This document shows, in pieces, positions 1 to 8,696 of a stretch of 64,000 nt of DNA. The DNA is from an uncultured SAR86 cluster bacterium (GTDB lineage Bacteria > Pseudomonadota > Gammaproteobacteria > Magnimaribacterales > D2472). The DNA is taken from assembly GCA_902596165.1 (NCBI GenBank), contig CACJSU010000001.1:1-64000 (forward strand), given 5' to 3'. The translations under genes and the position numbers were made by a program. The first letter of the stretch is position 1. Each line of letters begins with the position of its first letter. The notes beneath the pieces are model-generated. The model searched no databases. It was not told the DNA's origin and saw nothing but the letters and a program-made list of their open reading frames with translations.

Positions 1-770
1 ATTGAAGCTTGCAAAGTGTTAGAAGCAGCAAGATTCCTAGAGCCTAGATTTGATGATTCAATTCTGTGATCAATGCCCTCTATCCAAATAGGATGATCTG
101 TAAATTCATAAGCTTTTTCTTCTGATGCAATAATCATCGCAGAAGAACCATCAGAAATTGGCGGGCAATCTAACTGATTTAATGGAGAAGATACCATTGC
201 ATTATTTAGATAATCTGACTCATCAATTAAGTCAGTGATTAAGGCGTTCTTGTTATTTTTTGAATTAGCTCTTGCTTCAATGACTGTTGCAAGCATTTGC
301 TCAGGGGTAATGATATTTTGATCAAGTAGAACTCTAGCTTGCAGAGCCGCTAAACTCACTCGATCAGGCCATAAAGGAGAAATATAATATGGATCCATTT
401 GCAGTGAAATAATTGCATCTAAATCTCCAGGGGATGATTTTCCAAAGCCATAAATTAAGGCCGTCTCAGCATCACCCATTTGAATTTTTAACATTGATTC
501 ATACATGGCCCATGCTGCATCCATTTCTACGTGAGATTCTTTAATTGGCGGATTAGTTTGAATAGCAGACAAACCCTCGACAAAAGCAAAAGCCGCTCCT
601 TGTAAATAATCACAACTGCCAGAACAGGTAAAATCTATGTCCTTTTGGCTGATCCCCAAATCATTAAAGAGCTGATGCACCACTGGCATGATGAGCTCAA
701 CTTCATTCAGAGCTCCTGCATTTTTTAATATTGGATGTTGAGCATACCCAACGATAGCCACTTTCTTCAT
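1..770 (-). CDS. SCP2-type thiolase / lipid-transfer protein (3' end outside window)
   Basis: Reading leftwards from the ATG at 770-768, the frame stays open to the window edge (about 256 codons). It begins MKKVAIVGYAQHPI, the usual N-terminus of thiolase-like lipid-transfer proteins, and continues with TCSGSCDY near residue 48 and LIYGFGKSSPGDLD near residue 105. Members either cleave 3-ketoacyl-CoAs or, as Ltp2-type aldolases, remove side-chain fragments from sterol CoA thioesters, working with a DUF35 partner. The preceding DUF35 gene overlaps it by ATGA, so the two are translationally coupled. The C-terminal active-site half lies outside the window, so thiolase and aldolase activity cannot be separated here. 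The family call is firm; the substrate is inference. Confidence 0.85.
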   Translation of the reverse strand, partial: MKKVAIVGYAQHPILKNAGALNEVELIMPVVHQLFNDLGISQKDIDFTCSGSCDYLQGAAFAFVEGLSAIQTNPPIKESHVEMDAAWAMYESMLKIQMGDAETALIYGFGKSSPGDLDAIISLQMDPYYISPLWPDRVSLAALQARVLLDQNIITPEQMLATVIEARANSKNNKNALITDLIDESDYLNNAMVSSPLNQLDCPPISDGSSAMIIASEEKAYEFTDHPIWIEGIDHRIESSNLGSRNLAASNTLQAS

Positions 771-1267
771 GATTCTTGAAACCTCAGAGTTGCAACATCT
801 ACATCTGGTTCATCGATAGGAGCAAACCATTTAATATTTTCTAAAGAATGAGTCCACTCTTCTTTAGGCTTCCAAACAGCCTGAATGCGCATGCCTATTC
901 TTATTTTTTCAATATCAACATCTTGAATAAGATGTAAAAATGAAATATTTGCTCCGTCCAATCTAATCATCGCGCAAACATAGGGGGGCACGATAGGATT
1001 TCCTGGAATAGGAATATGCACCACAGTAAATGATTCTATGCAGCCTTTATCAGTCAGTGGAACCTCTATATCAGTTGCAACTCCACATCTGGGACAGCTC
1101 CCTCTTGGGGGGACGTAAACTGCTTTACATTTTGGACAACCCTGCCCAACAATATTGCCTTCTTTTACTTGATTTAAAAATCTTGTTGTTGCTGAGCCAG
1201 CCGTATAGAAATACTCTAAATTAATAGGTGACTCTGAATAATCTTTTGGTTTCTCTTCTGCGCTCAT
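767..1267 (-). CDS. Zn-ribbon OB-fold protein (DUF35), partner of the SCP2 thiolase
   Basis: A 166-residue DUF35 protein. The N-terminal rubredoxin-like zinc ribbon is intact, with CPKC at residues 44-47 and CPRC at 58-61. The OB-fold follows, including an ESFTVVHIPIPG strand near 78-90 and a conserved MIRLDGA strand near 100. DUF35 proteins bind acyl-CoA and form complexes with thiolase-like proteins, for example ChsH2-Ltp2 in sterol side-chain degradation. The gene overlaps the thiolase start by 4 bp and its own start overlaps the stop of the second DUF35 gene by 4 bp, which suggests a fixed-stoichiometry complex. The family is clear; the particular pathway is inferred. Confidence 0.88.
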   Translation of the reverse strand: MSAEEKPKDYSESPINLEYFYTAGSATTRFLNQVKEGNIVGQGCPKCKAVYVPPRGSCPRCGVATDIEVPLTDKGCIESFTVVHIPIPGNPIVPPYVCAMIRLDGANISFLHLIQDVDIEKIRIGMRIQAVWKPKEEWTHSLENIKWFAPIDEPDVDVATLRFQES

Positions 1268-1719
1268 GATTCCAACTTAAAAAATTTTATATCTGTAATT
1301 CTTTGTTCATGGGTCTCAGACCAAGTTGCTTGCACCCTGGTACCAATACTTAAATCAGATTCTTTGCAATCAGTGACCATGTGAAGCATAGAAGTATCTG
1401 CGCCATCAAGCTTGATTAAAGCAAAGGCAAAAGGCTCTTTAATTAAATGGTGATGTTGAGGGTTCTCAATCCAGGAAAAGGATTCAACCACTCCACCAGG
1501 ACCAACCTCAACCATTTCTTTTAAGGGCTCATTAGTTTCGGGATCAAATTCAGCGGCAGGAGAAAAAACTTTACCAGCATTACTTTTTGTTCCTAAAATT
1601 TTTTGCTGACCAAGGGCTTCAAAGAATTTAGACATAACAGGTCCGCTTGAGCGCTTGTAGTTGTATGCAAGCTCAAAGGGGGCTCTTAGCAAATCTTTTG
1701 AATCACTCATCTTCTTCAA
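1264..1719 (-). CDS. DUF35 OB-fold protein lacking the zinc ribbon
   Basis: A 151-residue homologue of the neighbouring DUF35 protein. The OB-fold half is recognisable (VVESFSWIEN, FALIKLDGADTSMLH, RVQATW), but the region matching the zinc ribbon (about residues 38-65) contains no cysteine. Zinc-free DUF35 paralogues are plausible non-metal subunits or regulatory partners of an acyl-CoA hydratase/aldolase complex. It overlaps the ligase gene upstream (1703) by 17 bp and the next DUF35 gene by 4 bp. The start may be at Met1 or at Met4. No specific function can be assigned from sequence. Confidence 0.8.
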   Translation of the reverse strand: MKKMSDSKDLLRAPFELAYNYKRSSGPVMSKFFEALGQQKILGTKSNAGKVFSPAAEFDPETNEPLKEMVEVGPGGVVESFSWIENPQHHHLIKEPFAFALIKLDGADTSMLHMVTDCKESDLSIGTRVQATWSETHEQRITDIKFFKLES

Positions 1720-3367
1720 CCATTGTATTTTTAGATTTATCTATTAAAACATGTTTCATTAATTTCCCAGAAGCATTTCTTGGTAAAGGTGTATCAATTA
1801 TTTTCCATTTAGAAGGTACTTTAAAATCCGCTAAATCTTTACCAACCCATACTGATAATTCGGAATCACTCAACTGAGAATTTTTAGTTGATACTATCGC
1901 CATAACTTCTTGGCCCAAATCATCATGTGGTATACCAATCACAGCTGATTCCTCAACATCTTTATGAGAATCTAAAATTAATTCAATCTCTTGAGGATAA
2001 ACATTCTCAGCACCTCTTAAAATAAGATCTGTCCGTCTTGATGAGATAAAATAAAGTGAGCCTCTCTTATGCCCCCAGTCTCCAGTGCGTAACCACCTAT
2101 CACTAGTAAGAGCAGCCGCAGATGCTTCTGGGTTATTGTAATAGCCAAGCATAACCGAGGGACTTTGGACATATATCTCACCTTCTACAGAATCTGCTGT
2201 AACTTTCTTACCCTCTTCATCTCTTAATTCAATTTTAATACTCGGCATGGATTGTCCGGGAGAAGAAGGTTCCTCTTTGAGGGTTTCCCCCCAATTAATA
2301 ATAGTTATAGCGCCTGATTCAGTGAGCCCGTAACCATAACCAAAACTGTACTCTGAGTTAGGGAAAACTCCCTTTGTCCTTTCGATCAGTTCAGGAGGCA
2401 TAGGCGCTCCACCGCCACCAACAACTAAGACACTTTCAAGTTGTAAGCTTTTTGCTTCAGCCTCATCTAACAATCTCTTAAGCGCTGTTGGAACAGCCCC
2501 GCCCCAAGAGGTAACACTAAATTTTTGTATTAATTCAATCGCCCTATCTGCTAAAAATCTTCCGTCATACACCAAGGTTGTAGAGCCTGCAAATAAGCTG
2601 GTTACAGCACCGGCTGATAAACCAGAAACATGAAATAGAGGAGATGTGAGTAAGTTGGTTGGGGTGTTCTTTGACCAATCAATCCCGTAACTTGATGAAT
2701 GTTGAGAAACAGCTGCACCTTGAAGCATCTGTAATGTTGAATTAGCGATCATGGATCGATGCGAGGTCATCACACCCTTAGGCGTTCCTGTTGTCCCAGA
2801 GGTATATAAAAGACAAGCACACTCATCTTCATCTATACGAACAAAAGACTTTAGTTCTTGTTCATATGAAGTTAAATCTAAATCCTCAAAAATTAAGGTT
2901 GGATGTTTTACTTGATCAGCAATCCTATCAAATCGTTTTTGATCAGAAACTATAACATTAGGATCACCAGCATCTATGGCCTTGATAGCTTCCGAGCCTT
3001 TCCACCACCCATTCAAACCGCAAGCGATCGCACCAATGCTCACAGTAGCCCAGAAAAATATAATCCATTCAGGACAATTAGCAGCATAAATAGCAACCCT
3101 GTCTCCAGTTTTAACATTATGTTGTGATTGCAAAATATGAGCTGCTTTTTTTACCAATGTTAGATGTTGCGTAAAACTGATAACTTTATCTTGATAGATC
3201 AAATAAGGTTTTTCGCCATGACTAGCTGACAGCTCAATAAAATCCACTAATGATCTAGGTCGATTTTTAAAAACATCCATTTCTACACCAAGAACATTTT
3301 CTCGATGAATTTCAAAAAAAGATTGGCTCTCTACTAGGGCTTGTATATATTTGTCAGAATGCATCAT
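1703..3367 (-). CDS. AMP-dependent fatty/steroid-acid CoA ligase
   Basis: A 554-residue ANL-superfamily acyl-CoA synthetase that activates a carboxylic acid through an acyl-adenylate to its CoA thioester. The P-loop motif LLYTSGTTGTPKGVM lies at residues 186-200. The A5-type YGYGLTESG motif is in the middle, the hinge-region TGDWG follows, and the C-terminal catalytic lysine is in LPRNASGKLMK (about residue 535). It is the first gene of a leftward operon: ligase, DUF35, DUF35, SCP2 thiolase. This order fits activation followed by CoA-level chain cleavage. The substrate cannot be read from sequence; with these partners a sterol or terpenoid side-chain acid is a reasonable guess. A 161 bp AT-rich spacer (3368-3528) separates it from the divergent SDR and presumably carries both promoters. 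Confidence 0.9.
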   Translation of the reverse strand: MMHSDKYIQALVESQSFFEIHRENVLGVEMDVFKNRPRSLVDFIELSASHGEKPYLIYQDKVISFTQHLTLVKKAAHILQSQHNVKTGDRVAIYAANCPEWIIFFWATVSIGAIACGLNGWWKGSEAIKAIDAGDPNVIVSDQKRFDRIADQVKHPTLIFEDLDLTSYEQELKSFVRIDEDECACLLYTSGTTGTPKGVMTSHRSMIANSTLQMLQGAAVSQHSSSYGIDWSKNTPTNLLTSPLFHVSGLSAGAVTSLFAGSTTLVYDGRFLADRAIELIQKFSVTSWGGAVPTALKRLLDEAEAKSLQLESVLVVGGGGAPMPPELIERTKGVFPNSEYSFGYGYGLTESGAITIINWGETLKEEPSSPGQSMPSIKIELRDEEGKKVTADSVEGEIYVQSPSVMLGYYNNPEASAAALTSDRWLRTGDWGHKRGSLYFISSRRTDLILRGAENVYPQEIELILDSHKDVEESAVIGIPHDDLGQEVMAIVSTKNSQLSDSELSVWVGKDLADFKVPSKWKIIDTPLPRNASGKLMKHVLIDKSKNTMVEEDE

Positions 3368-3528
3368 TGGGATTTTACTATCTTATAAATGCATCCATCA
3401 ATCAACGAGTATCAACTAGATTTTTTTTGTCAATGATTCTAAAAAATATTCCAACATTGTTCGTGAACTCATGATTCGTTATAGTTGATTAGATACAATG
3501 AAAGAACTAAATTTTATATAGAAAGATC

Positions 3529-4293
3529 ATGGCAGATAAAAACACACAGCCATTAGCTGTAATCACAGGTGGTGCCTCAGGCATTGGCTTAAGTACGGTG
3601 AAGCGATTTTTAGATGAGGGCTATGAAGTACTGATACTCGATGCTAATAAAGATGCGGGAGAGCAATCAGTAAATAATCTTAAATCAGATACTTGCAATA
3701 TTAATTTTGCACATATCGATATTACAAACCATGCTCAAATAGATTCAGTTTTTGCCGACTTGCATGCTAACAATCGTCCAGCCCATGTACTAGTGAATTG
3801 TGCCGGTATCAGCCCCGCCTTGAACCCATTGCATCAATATTCAGTGGAGGAATGGCATAGAACCATCGATATTAATTTGCATGGTACTTTTTATGCCTGT
3901 CGAGAGTTCTTAAAACTGGCAACTGAGCAAAAGATTGATGCAGGAGCAATTGTAAATGTTGCCTCGATCATGGGAGTAAGAGCGAGTGGAGCCCAAGCAC
4001 CCTATGCAGCATCGAAGCATGCAGTGGTGGGTTTAACCAAATCAATCGCTCAAGATTATGCCACCATGAACATCAGAGCCAATGCCATTGGTCCAGGTGT
4101 CATTGATACACCCATGAATACCGAATTAATGAAAGATGAAAACATCATGCAATACATGCTACAACGCATTCCCATGAATCGAGTTGCAACATCAGACGAA
4201 GTAGCCAACTTAATTTATTTCTTAGCATCATCCGAAGCATCTTATATAACTGGATCCTACTACCCTATTGATGGTGGGTATCTTGCAAGCTGA
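3529..4293 (+). CDS. Short-chain dehydrogenase/reductase (classical SDR)
   Basis: A 254-residue classical SDR with NAD(P)-binding TGGASGIG (residues 13-20), an NCAG variant of NNAG near 90-93, and the triad Ser146, Tyr159, Lys163 (YAASK). The C-terminal TGSYYPIDGGY is typical of FabG-like alcohol/3-ketoacyl dehydrogenases. It is the first gene of a rightward pair with the next SDR, which begins inside its last codons, so the two are cotranscribed. It faces the thiolase/DUF35/ligase operon, which points to a hydroxy/keto step on a related intermediate. The substrate is unknown. Confidence 0.88.
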   Translation: MADKNTQPLAVITGGASGIGLSTVKRFLDEGYEVLILDANKDAGEQSVNNLKSDTCNINFAHIDITNHAQIDSVFADLHANNRPAHVLVNCAGISPALNPLHQYSVEEWHRTIDINLHGTFYACREFLKLATEQKIDAGAIVNVASIMGVRASGAQAPYAASKHAVVGLTKSIAQDYATMNIRANAIGPGVIDTPMNTELMKDENIMQYMLQRIPMNRVATSDEVANLIYFLASSEASYITGSYYPIDGGYLAS

Positions 4294-5107
4294 TATTTTT
4301 ACCAACAAAACTGCTTTAATTACTGGCGCTGCCAGTGGCATTGGCAGAGGCCTAGCATTGCATGCTGCAAAACTTCAAATGAATGTTGTCTTAATGGACC
4401 TCAACGCAGATGGTTTAAATGAGACGCATAGCCTGATGACTGAGTGTCCTTCCATGATCATCCATTGCGATGTATCTAACTTAGAAGACTTTTCAAAAGC
4501 GAAAGAAAAAATTGCAAGTGAGTTTGGCACAGTTCATTTCCTGTTTAATAACGCAGGAATCTTTTTAGAAGGTCGAGCCTGGAAAGCAGACCAAAAAAAC
4601 TGGCAACGAATTATTGATGTAAATTTGATGAGTGTCATTTATGGCTTAAATCTGTTTGTTGATGAAATGGTTGCCAGCCAAGAGCGTTGTCACATTATCA
4701 ATACATCATCCATGGCAGGTATCATCGTTGGCCCTGCCCTTGCTCCTTACACAACCACCAAGCATGCAGTTGTCGGTTTAACCCGAACCTTGCACGAGGA
4801 CCTAGCAGACAATGACAAAGTGGGAGTATCTGTGCTTTGTCCTGGATTAGTTCAAACCAACATCATTGAAAGAGATCACCTGGGCTTAGATCTTGACGAA
4901 TCCTCAATTGACCAACACGAAAGCGCCAAGAATAATGCTCAATGGCTTGCTGATGGTGTTAAAGAAGGCATGAGTCCTGAAGACTTAGCTACCATTGTTT
5001 TTAAGAAAATTGAAAACAATGAATTTTGGATATTGACTCATCCAGAGTTCGTAGGAGTTTACTCAGGTTACTCAACAGAACTTATTGAATCATCAACCAA
5101 AGAATAA
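4271..5107 (+). CDS. Short-chain dehydrogenase, second of an overlapping pair
   Basis: About 278 residues. The cofactor motif TGAASGIG is at about residues 18-25 and NNAG near 94. The active site uses Ser147 or Ser148 of NTSSMAG, Tyr160 and Lys164 of YTTTK. It belongs to the SDR group with an extended C-terminus that follows substrate-binding PGLVQTN. The frame is open from a TTG at 4268, but the ATG at 4271 is the better start; a TTG at 4283 is another option. Either way it overlaps the preceding SDR, so coupled translation is likely. It ends 3 bp from the convergent phytase gene. Confidence 0.86.
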   Translation: MVGILQADIFTNKTALITGAASGIGRGLALHAAKLQMNVVLMDLNADGLNETHSLMTECPSMIIHCDVSNLEDFSKAKEKIASEFGTVHFLFNNAGIFLEGRAWKADQKNWQRIIDVNLMSVIYGLNLFVDEMVASQERCHIINTSSMAGIIVGPALAPYTTTKHAVVGLTRTLHEDLADNDKVGVSVLCPGLVQTNIIERDHLGLDLDESSIDQHESAKNNAQWLADGVKEGMSPEDLATIVFKKIENNEFWILTHPEFVGVYSGYSTELIESSTKE

Positions 5108-5110
5108 AAA

Positions 5111-6157
5111 CTACTTACTTTTATTAATTGATTTAAGAATGGGATTAAAAGGAACAATTTTAAAGTTTTGATTCTTCAGCTCTTCTCCATCATAGTTATA
5201 ACCGTCCTGAGCGACCATTAAACCCTTAGAAAATTTTCCTCTGAGATTGTAGTTTGTAACGTCAATGCCATCGGTTTCTGATGTGCCATCAATGCCTTTT
5301 GGGTCATCGTCAATGGTAAAACTTGAGATAAATTCGTGAGGATACATTCGATTATAAACGTTGTATTTATTATCTCCTTGGGATGAAAGTAAGATATAGC
5401 CCTCTTTTTCAGAAGTTTTATAGATTGTAAGTCCCTCTGGATCACCGCCAATATTTCCCTCTCGAGAATCCACAATAAAGGGATTTTCAAATGGAAATTC
5501 ATTATTTAAGTTGTAGGCTTTTAAAACACCATTCACCTCCTCCTCTGAAATAAATACCGTCTTATTTTCATCATCAAAAACACAGCCTTCTGATTCACCT
5601 CCATTGCTGAAAGTACCTATAAGTGTTCGAGTCTGAGGTACCCACAACTCAACTCGAGGACCTTTATCCTCTGTAATGAAAACGATCGGAACTCCATCAA
5701 TCAAGCCGGCACATATACCATAAACATCTATGTTAGTTTGAATGGTCATTGACCTAGCACCAATACCGAAAAGATTACCTGATTGCGGAAGATTATTAAA
5801 AAAATCTTGCTGATTAAATTCCCAAAACTCAATTGATTTAGCTGTTCTATTTGACGCAGCCACATAAATTTTATTATCAACCTGTCTTACATCAATATTA
5901 TTTATTTCACCCAGCGCATCATATGATATTTTTTTTCCAGAAAGATCATATGAATAAACTCCTGCTCGCTTATCAGTTCCAAGAATTATTGACTCCTTTG
6001 GGTTTCTATAATCAATAAGTATTGCCGGGTCATCTGCAGCATCGCCACTAGTTGTAACAGGATCCGTCTCAGCAATCGCAACGATAGAGTTATTATCGGA
6101 ACAACCCACGAAGAAGAAAATATTTAGTATTAGGGATAATTTTAGAAATTTAGACAT
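5111..6157 (-). CDS. Beta-propeller phytase (3-phytase), lipoprotein
   Basis: A 348-residue protein with a lipoprotein signal (hydrophobic segment then FFFVGC, lipidated Cys19). The mature part carries hallmark segments of beta-propeller phytases: ETDPVTTSGDAADDPAI near residues 30-46, ILGTDKRAGVYSYDLSGK near 58-75, GDPEGLTIY, and DDDPKGIDGTSETDGIDV near the C-terminus. These Asp-rich loops bind calcium and phytate in the family. The enzyme releases phosphate from inositol phosphates, here probably tethered to a membrane and facing the periplasm or exterior. It is the last gene of the pit-porin-phytase operon, 38 bp after the porin. The assignment is strong and the context (phosphate uptake) agrees. 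Confidence 0.9.
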   Translation of the reverse strand: MSKFLKLSLILNIFFFVGCSDNNSIVAIAETDPVTTSGDAADDPAILIDYRNPKESIILGTDKRAGVYSYDLSGKKISYDALGEINNIDVRQVDNKIYVAASNRTAKSIEFWEFNQQDFFNNLPQSGNLFGIGARSMTIQTNIDVYGICAGLIDGVPIVFITEDKGPRVELWVPQTRTLIGTFSNGGESEGCVFDDENKTVFISEEEVNGVLKAYNLNNEFPFENPFIVDSREGNIGGDPEGLTIYKTSEKEGYILLSSQGDNKYNVYNRMYPHEFISSFTIDDDPKGIDGTSETDGIDVTNYNLRGKFSKGLMVAQDGYNYDGEELKNQNFKIVPFNPILKSINKSK

Positions 6158-6195
6158 ATTGGCATTGTAACTCCAACGCTCTTGTATTTAAATTT

Positions 6196-7125
6196 TTAGA
6201 ATTTGTGCTCTATACCAATTGAAAAAATATCTTTAGCTTTTCTTTTATTAGAAGACTCTAGTTGAGAATAGAATGCAAAGATCTTGGATGATTTCCTTAA
6301 CTGATAATCGTAGCCGATTGTTGTATGCTTGCCTGAATCAATTTTCATGCTTGATGAGGCGCGCTGAATTTTGAATGTACCTTTTGGACCAATTCTTCTT
6401 GAGAAACTAATAACATGACCATTCTTTGTCATGCCCGAGGCAAGATTTTTAGTCTTCTGATTTAGCAGTCCGAGCTTTGATTTGTCTAGTGGGATTAAAA
6501 TCGCGAGTCTTGAGGCGTCATACCCCTTCATTGAGTCGTCAACCCCAATAGCTGCTTGAAACAGATTTCCAGAAAAATTGACTGAGTAAGATCTATACTT
6601 CTTGTCTGAAGATGAGGGATTCTTGATGGAATTGAATGTTGCAGAAATCTTACCCATATACTTTGGGGTCGTGTAACCAATAAAATCTTCTAAACGATTT
6701 TCACCATGCAAAATATTTTTTATGTCTGGAGCCAGGTCATTGAATAGATCTATTTTTAATTGAGATTTTTTGAAAGCGGAATCATGTGTACCAGCAAAAA
6801 GCATGCCGAAATCTGTTTGAATGCCAACAAAGGTATTTCGCTGCTTTAAGGTCCCATCATCGCCTCTCGCCTTTCCGTCAACGGGATCAAATTGATACTC
6901 TGCTTGATAAACCAGCTTAAGGTTAGAGTCATTTGATAATAAGAAATTACCTTTAATGCCAAATCTTGAAGCATTATTTTTTACATCGGTTTTATTACCA
7001 TTTATATCATTTGAAATAGACTGATAATCTACAAATATCTTTCCATACCAATCATGGGATGCATAAAGCTGATTGTTAATTCCAAAGAATATAAACAATA
7101 AAAGATTAAAAAATCTAATATTCAA
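6196..7125 (-). CDS. Outer-membrane porin (general Gram-negative porin type)
   Basis: A 309-residue protein with a Sec signal peptide ending at about residue 22 (QLYA/S), followed by alternating beta-strand sequence. It has porin-family landmarks: SRFGIKGNFLLS, VYQAEYQFDP, RNTFVGIQTDFGMLFAGTHD and a C-terminal IGIEHKF ending in Phe, the signal for BAM-dependent insertion. It would form a 16-strand channel in the outer membrane. It sits 3 bp after the PiT transporter gene and before the phytase, so a role in phosphate or inositol-phosphate entry under phosphate limitation is likely by analogy with PhoE/OprP-type porins. Anion selectivity is not demonstrable from sequence. Confidence 0.83.
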   Translation of the reverse strand: MNIRFFNLLLFIFFGINNQLYASHDWYGKIFVDYQSISNDINGNKTDVKNNASRFGIKGNFLLSNDSNLKLVYQAEYQFDPVDGKARGDDGTLKQRNTFVGIQTDFGMLFAGTHDSAFKKSQLKIDLFNDLAPDIKNILHGENRLEDFIGYTTPKYMGKISATFNSIKNPSSSDKKYRSYSVNFSGNLFQAAIGVDDSMKGYDASRLAILIPLDKSKLGLLNQKTKNLASGMTKNGHVISFSRRIGPKGTFKIQRASSSMKIDSGKHTTIGYDYQLRKSSKIFAFYSQLESSNKRKAKDIFSIGIEHKF

Positions 7126-7128
7126 TTT

Positions 7129-8379
7129 TTATACTCCAAAAACAATTCTTAATAAAACATAAAATAAGACTGTAAATGCAGCTCCAGCAGGTATTGTCAC
7201 AAGCCAAGAAGCAATGATTCTTCTGATAGATGAAAAATCAAGATGCTCTGCTCCTTTGGCTAGACCAACACCTATTACCCCCCCAACCAATGTGTGAGTT
7301 GTTGAGATGGGAAACCCTAAATAGGATGCAGCTACAACTGTTGAAGCTGTAGCCATTTCTGCTGAGAATCCAAGGCTGGGTGTAAGAGCGGTAATTTTTC
7401 TACCTACAGTTGTAATAACTCTTGATCCAAGAGTAGCTAAACCAAAAACTATACCAATAGCACCAATAAATAAAACCCAAGGGCTGATGGCTGCCTTTGA
7501 GCCAATTGCACCAGTATCAACAACGCTTACAATTGCAGCTAATGGACCTATTGCATTAGCAACATCATTAGAACCATGAGCAAATGCCATTGCACTAGCT
7601 GAAACAACCATAAGCAATCCAAATGCAAATTCGATACCCCCATCTCGCATGATCTGTTGTTTATTTCTTCTTAAGAAAAATGCTGTTGCCAGCCCAACTA
7701 TTGAGCTGAATATTGCAATAAATAAATAGACTTCATTATCTGTGAACTCAACTCCAACATGCTTTAAGCCCTTCCTTGCAGTAACCAGGGAAATGACTAC
7801 AGCAACAAGAAAGCTATAGAAAGGGATGTACCTTATCGCAGCTTCACCAGGATTAGATCTGTCTAAAATAAGTTTTTTAGCTGATATATATAGACCAAAT
7901 GCTAAAGTGCCAGAAAATAGCGGAGAAGTAACCCAGCTCATAGCAATATTACCAACTTTTCCCCATGAAACTGCATCAACCCCTTTGGTAATTAGAACAA
8001 AACCAACAATAGATCCAACAATTGTATGAGTAGTTGAAACAGGCCAGCCTCTTAAACTTGCAACATACAGCCAAGTTCCGCCAGCAAGAAGTGCCGAGAG
8101 CATACCAATAACAAAGATATTAGTTTCATCAACATATAACTCAGGATCTACAATCCCTTTTCTGATTGTCGATGTTACTTCACCACCAGCAAGAAAAGCG
8201 CCTAGAAATTCAAAAATTGCTGCAATAATAATTGCTTGTTTGATAGTGATGGCTCTACTACCTACTGAGGTTCCCATCGAATTAGCAACATCGTTTGCTC
8301 CAATGCCAAACGCCATGAAAAAGCCAATGAAACCAGCTATAAGTAAAATTGTGTAGGGTTCTAAAAATAAAGTTTCCAT
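7129..8379 (-). CDS. pit: PiT-family inorganic phosphate transporter
   Basis: A 416-residue PHO4/PiT permease with 10-11 predicted membrane segments. The two family signature repeats are both present: GANDVANSMGTSVGS near residues 27-41 and AHGSNDVANAIGP near 268-280. The paired PVSTTHTIVGSIVG and PISTTHTLVGGVIG motifs are also there. PiT proteins import phosphate, usually as a metal-phosphate complex, driven by ions. It is the first gene of the operon pit-porin-phytase (gap of 3 bp to the porin). No PhoU-like partner is adjacent. Upstream lies a spacer with PhoB-box-like repeats, so phosphate control is plausible. Confidence 0.93.
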   Translation of the reverse strand: METLFLEPYTILLIAGFIGFFMAFGIGANDVANSMGTSVGSRAITIKQAIIIAAIFEFLGAFLAGGEVTSTIRKGIVDPELYVDETNIFVIGMLSALLAGGTWLYVASLRGWPVSTTHTIVGSIVGFVLITKGVDAVSWGKVGNIAMSWVTSPLFSGTLAFGLYISAKKLILDRSNPGEAAIRYIPFYSFLVAVVISLVTARKGLKHVGVEFTDNEVYLFIAIFSSIVGLATAFFLRRNKQQIMRDGGIEFAFGLLMVVSASAMAFAHGSNDVANAIGPLAAIVSVVDTGAIGSKAAISPWVLFIGAIGIVFGLATLGSRVITTVGRKITALTPSLGFSAEMATASTVVAASYLGFPISTTHTLVGGVIGVGLAKGAEHLDFSSIRRIIASWLVTIPAGAAFTVLFYVLLRIVFGV

Positions 8380-8489
8380 ATAAAAAATTTAATTAGTGAA
8401 AATATGGAATTTATTAGACTGTATTTATTTGAATGCTAAATTACTTTTAAGTAACAATTTAATATTTTTTTGCAACATTTCAAGGAAGA

Positions 8490-8521
8490 TAATGACTCTA
8501 AATTGTCACAAAGGTTCACAG
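8490..8521 (-). promoter_or_regulatory. Possible PhoB box upstream of pit
   Basis: Read on the minus strand, the segment shows three degenerate half-sites at about 11 bp spacing: CTGTGAA, TGTGACA and AGAGTCA. PhoB boxes are tandem CTGTCAT-like half-sites at 11 bp period. It lies about 110 bp upstream of the pit start, with AT-rich sequence that could supply a -10. The half-sites are imperfect, so this is tentative. Confidence 0.35.
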
Positions 8522-8556
8522 CTTGGTAACTGCTAATTATGATGGAATTTTATTAT

Positions 8557-8682
8557 TTATGAGAAATAAATAACTGCAGATAAAACTACCCACATTGATA
8601 GAAATCCAAACATTTGCATTTCATTAAATTTGGATGTTTTTGGAAGCAAACCCTGCTGCTTAAGTACTTTTTTTGTATTCAT
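8557..8682 (-). CDS. Putative 41-residue single-pass membrane peptide
   Basis: An ATG at 8682-8680 opens 41 codons ending in TAA at 8559-8557. The peptide has a basic N-terminus (MNTKKVLKQQGLLPKTSKF), then a hydrophobic stretch (MFGFLSMWVVLSAVIYFS) that could span the membrane once. It lies in the same direction as pit, 177 bp before it, within the phosphate region. No strong Shine-Dalgarno is seen and I recognise no family. The basic-then-hydrophobic layout and the position make it better than random, but it is unproven. The 11 bp repeat element begins only about 15 bp upstream of the start, which leaves little room for a promoter driven by it. Confidence 0.4.
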   Translation of the reverse strand: MNTKKVLKQQGLLPKTSKFNEMQMFGFLSMWVVLSAVIYFS

Positions 8683-8696
8683 AATTCTAGTTTCTT

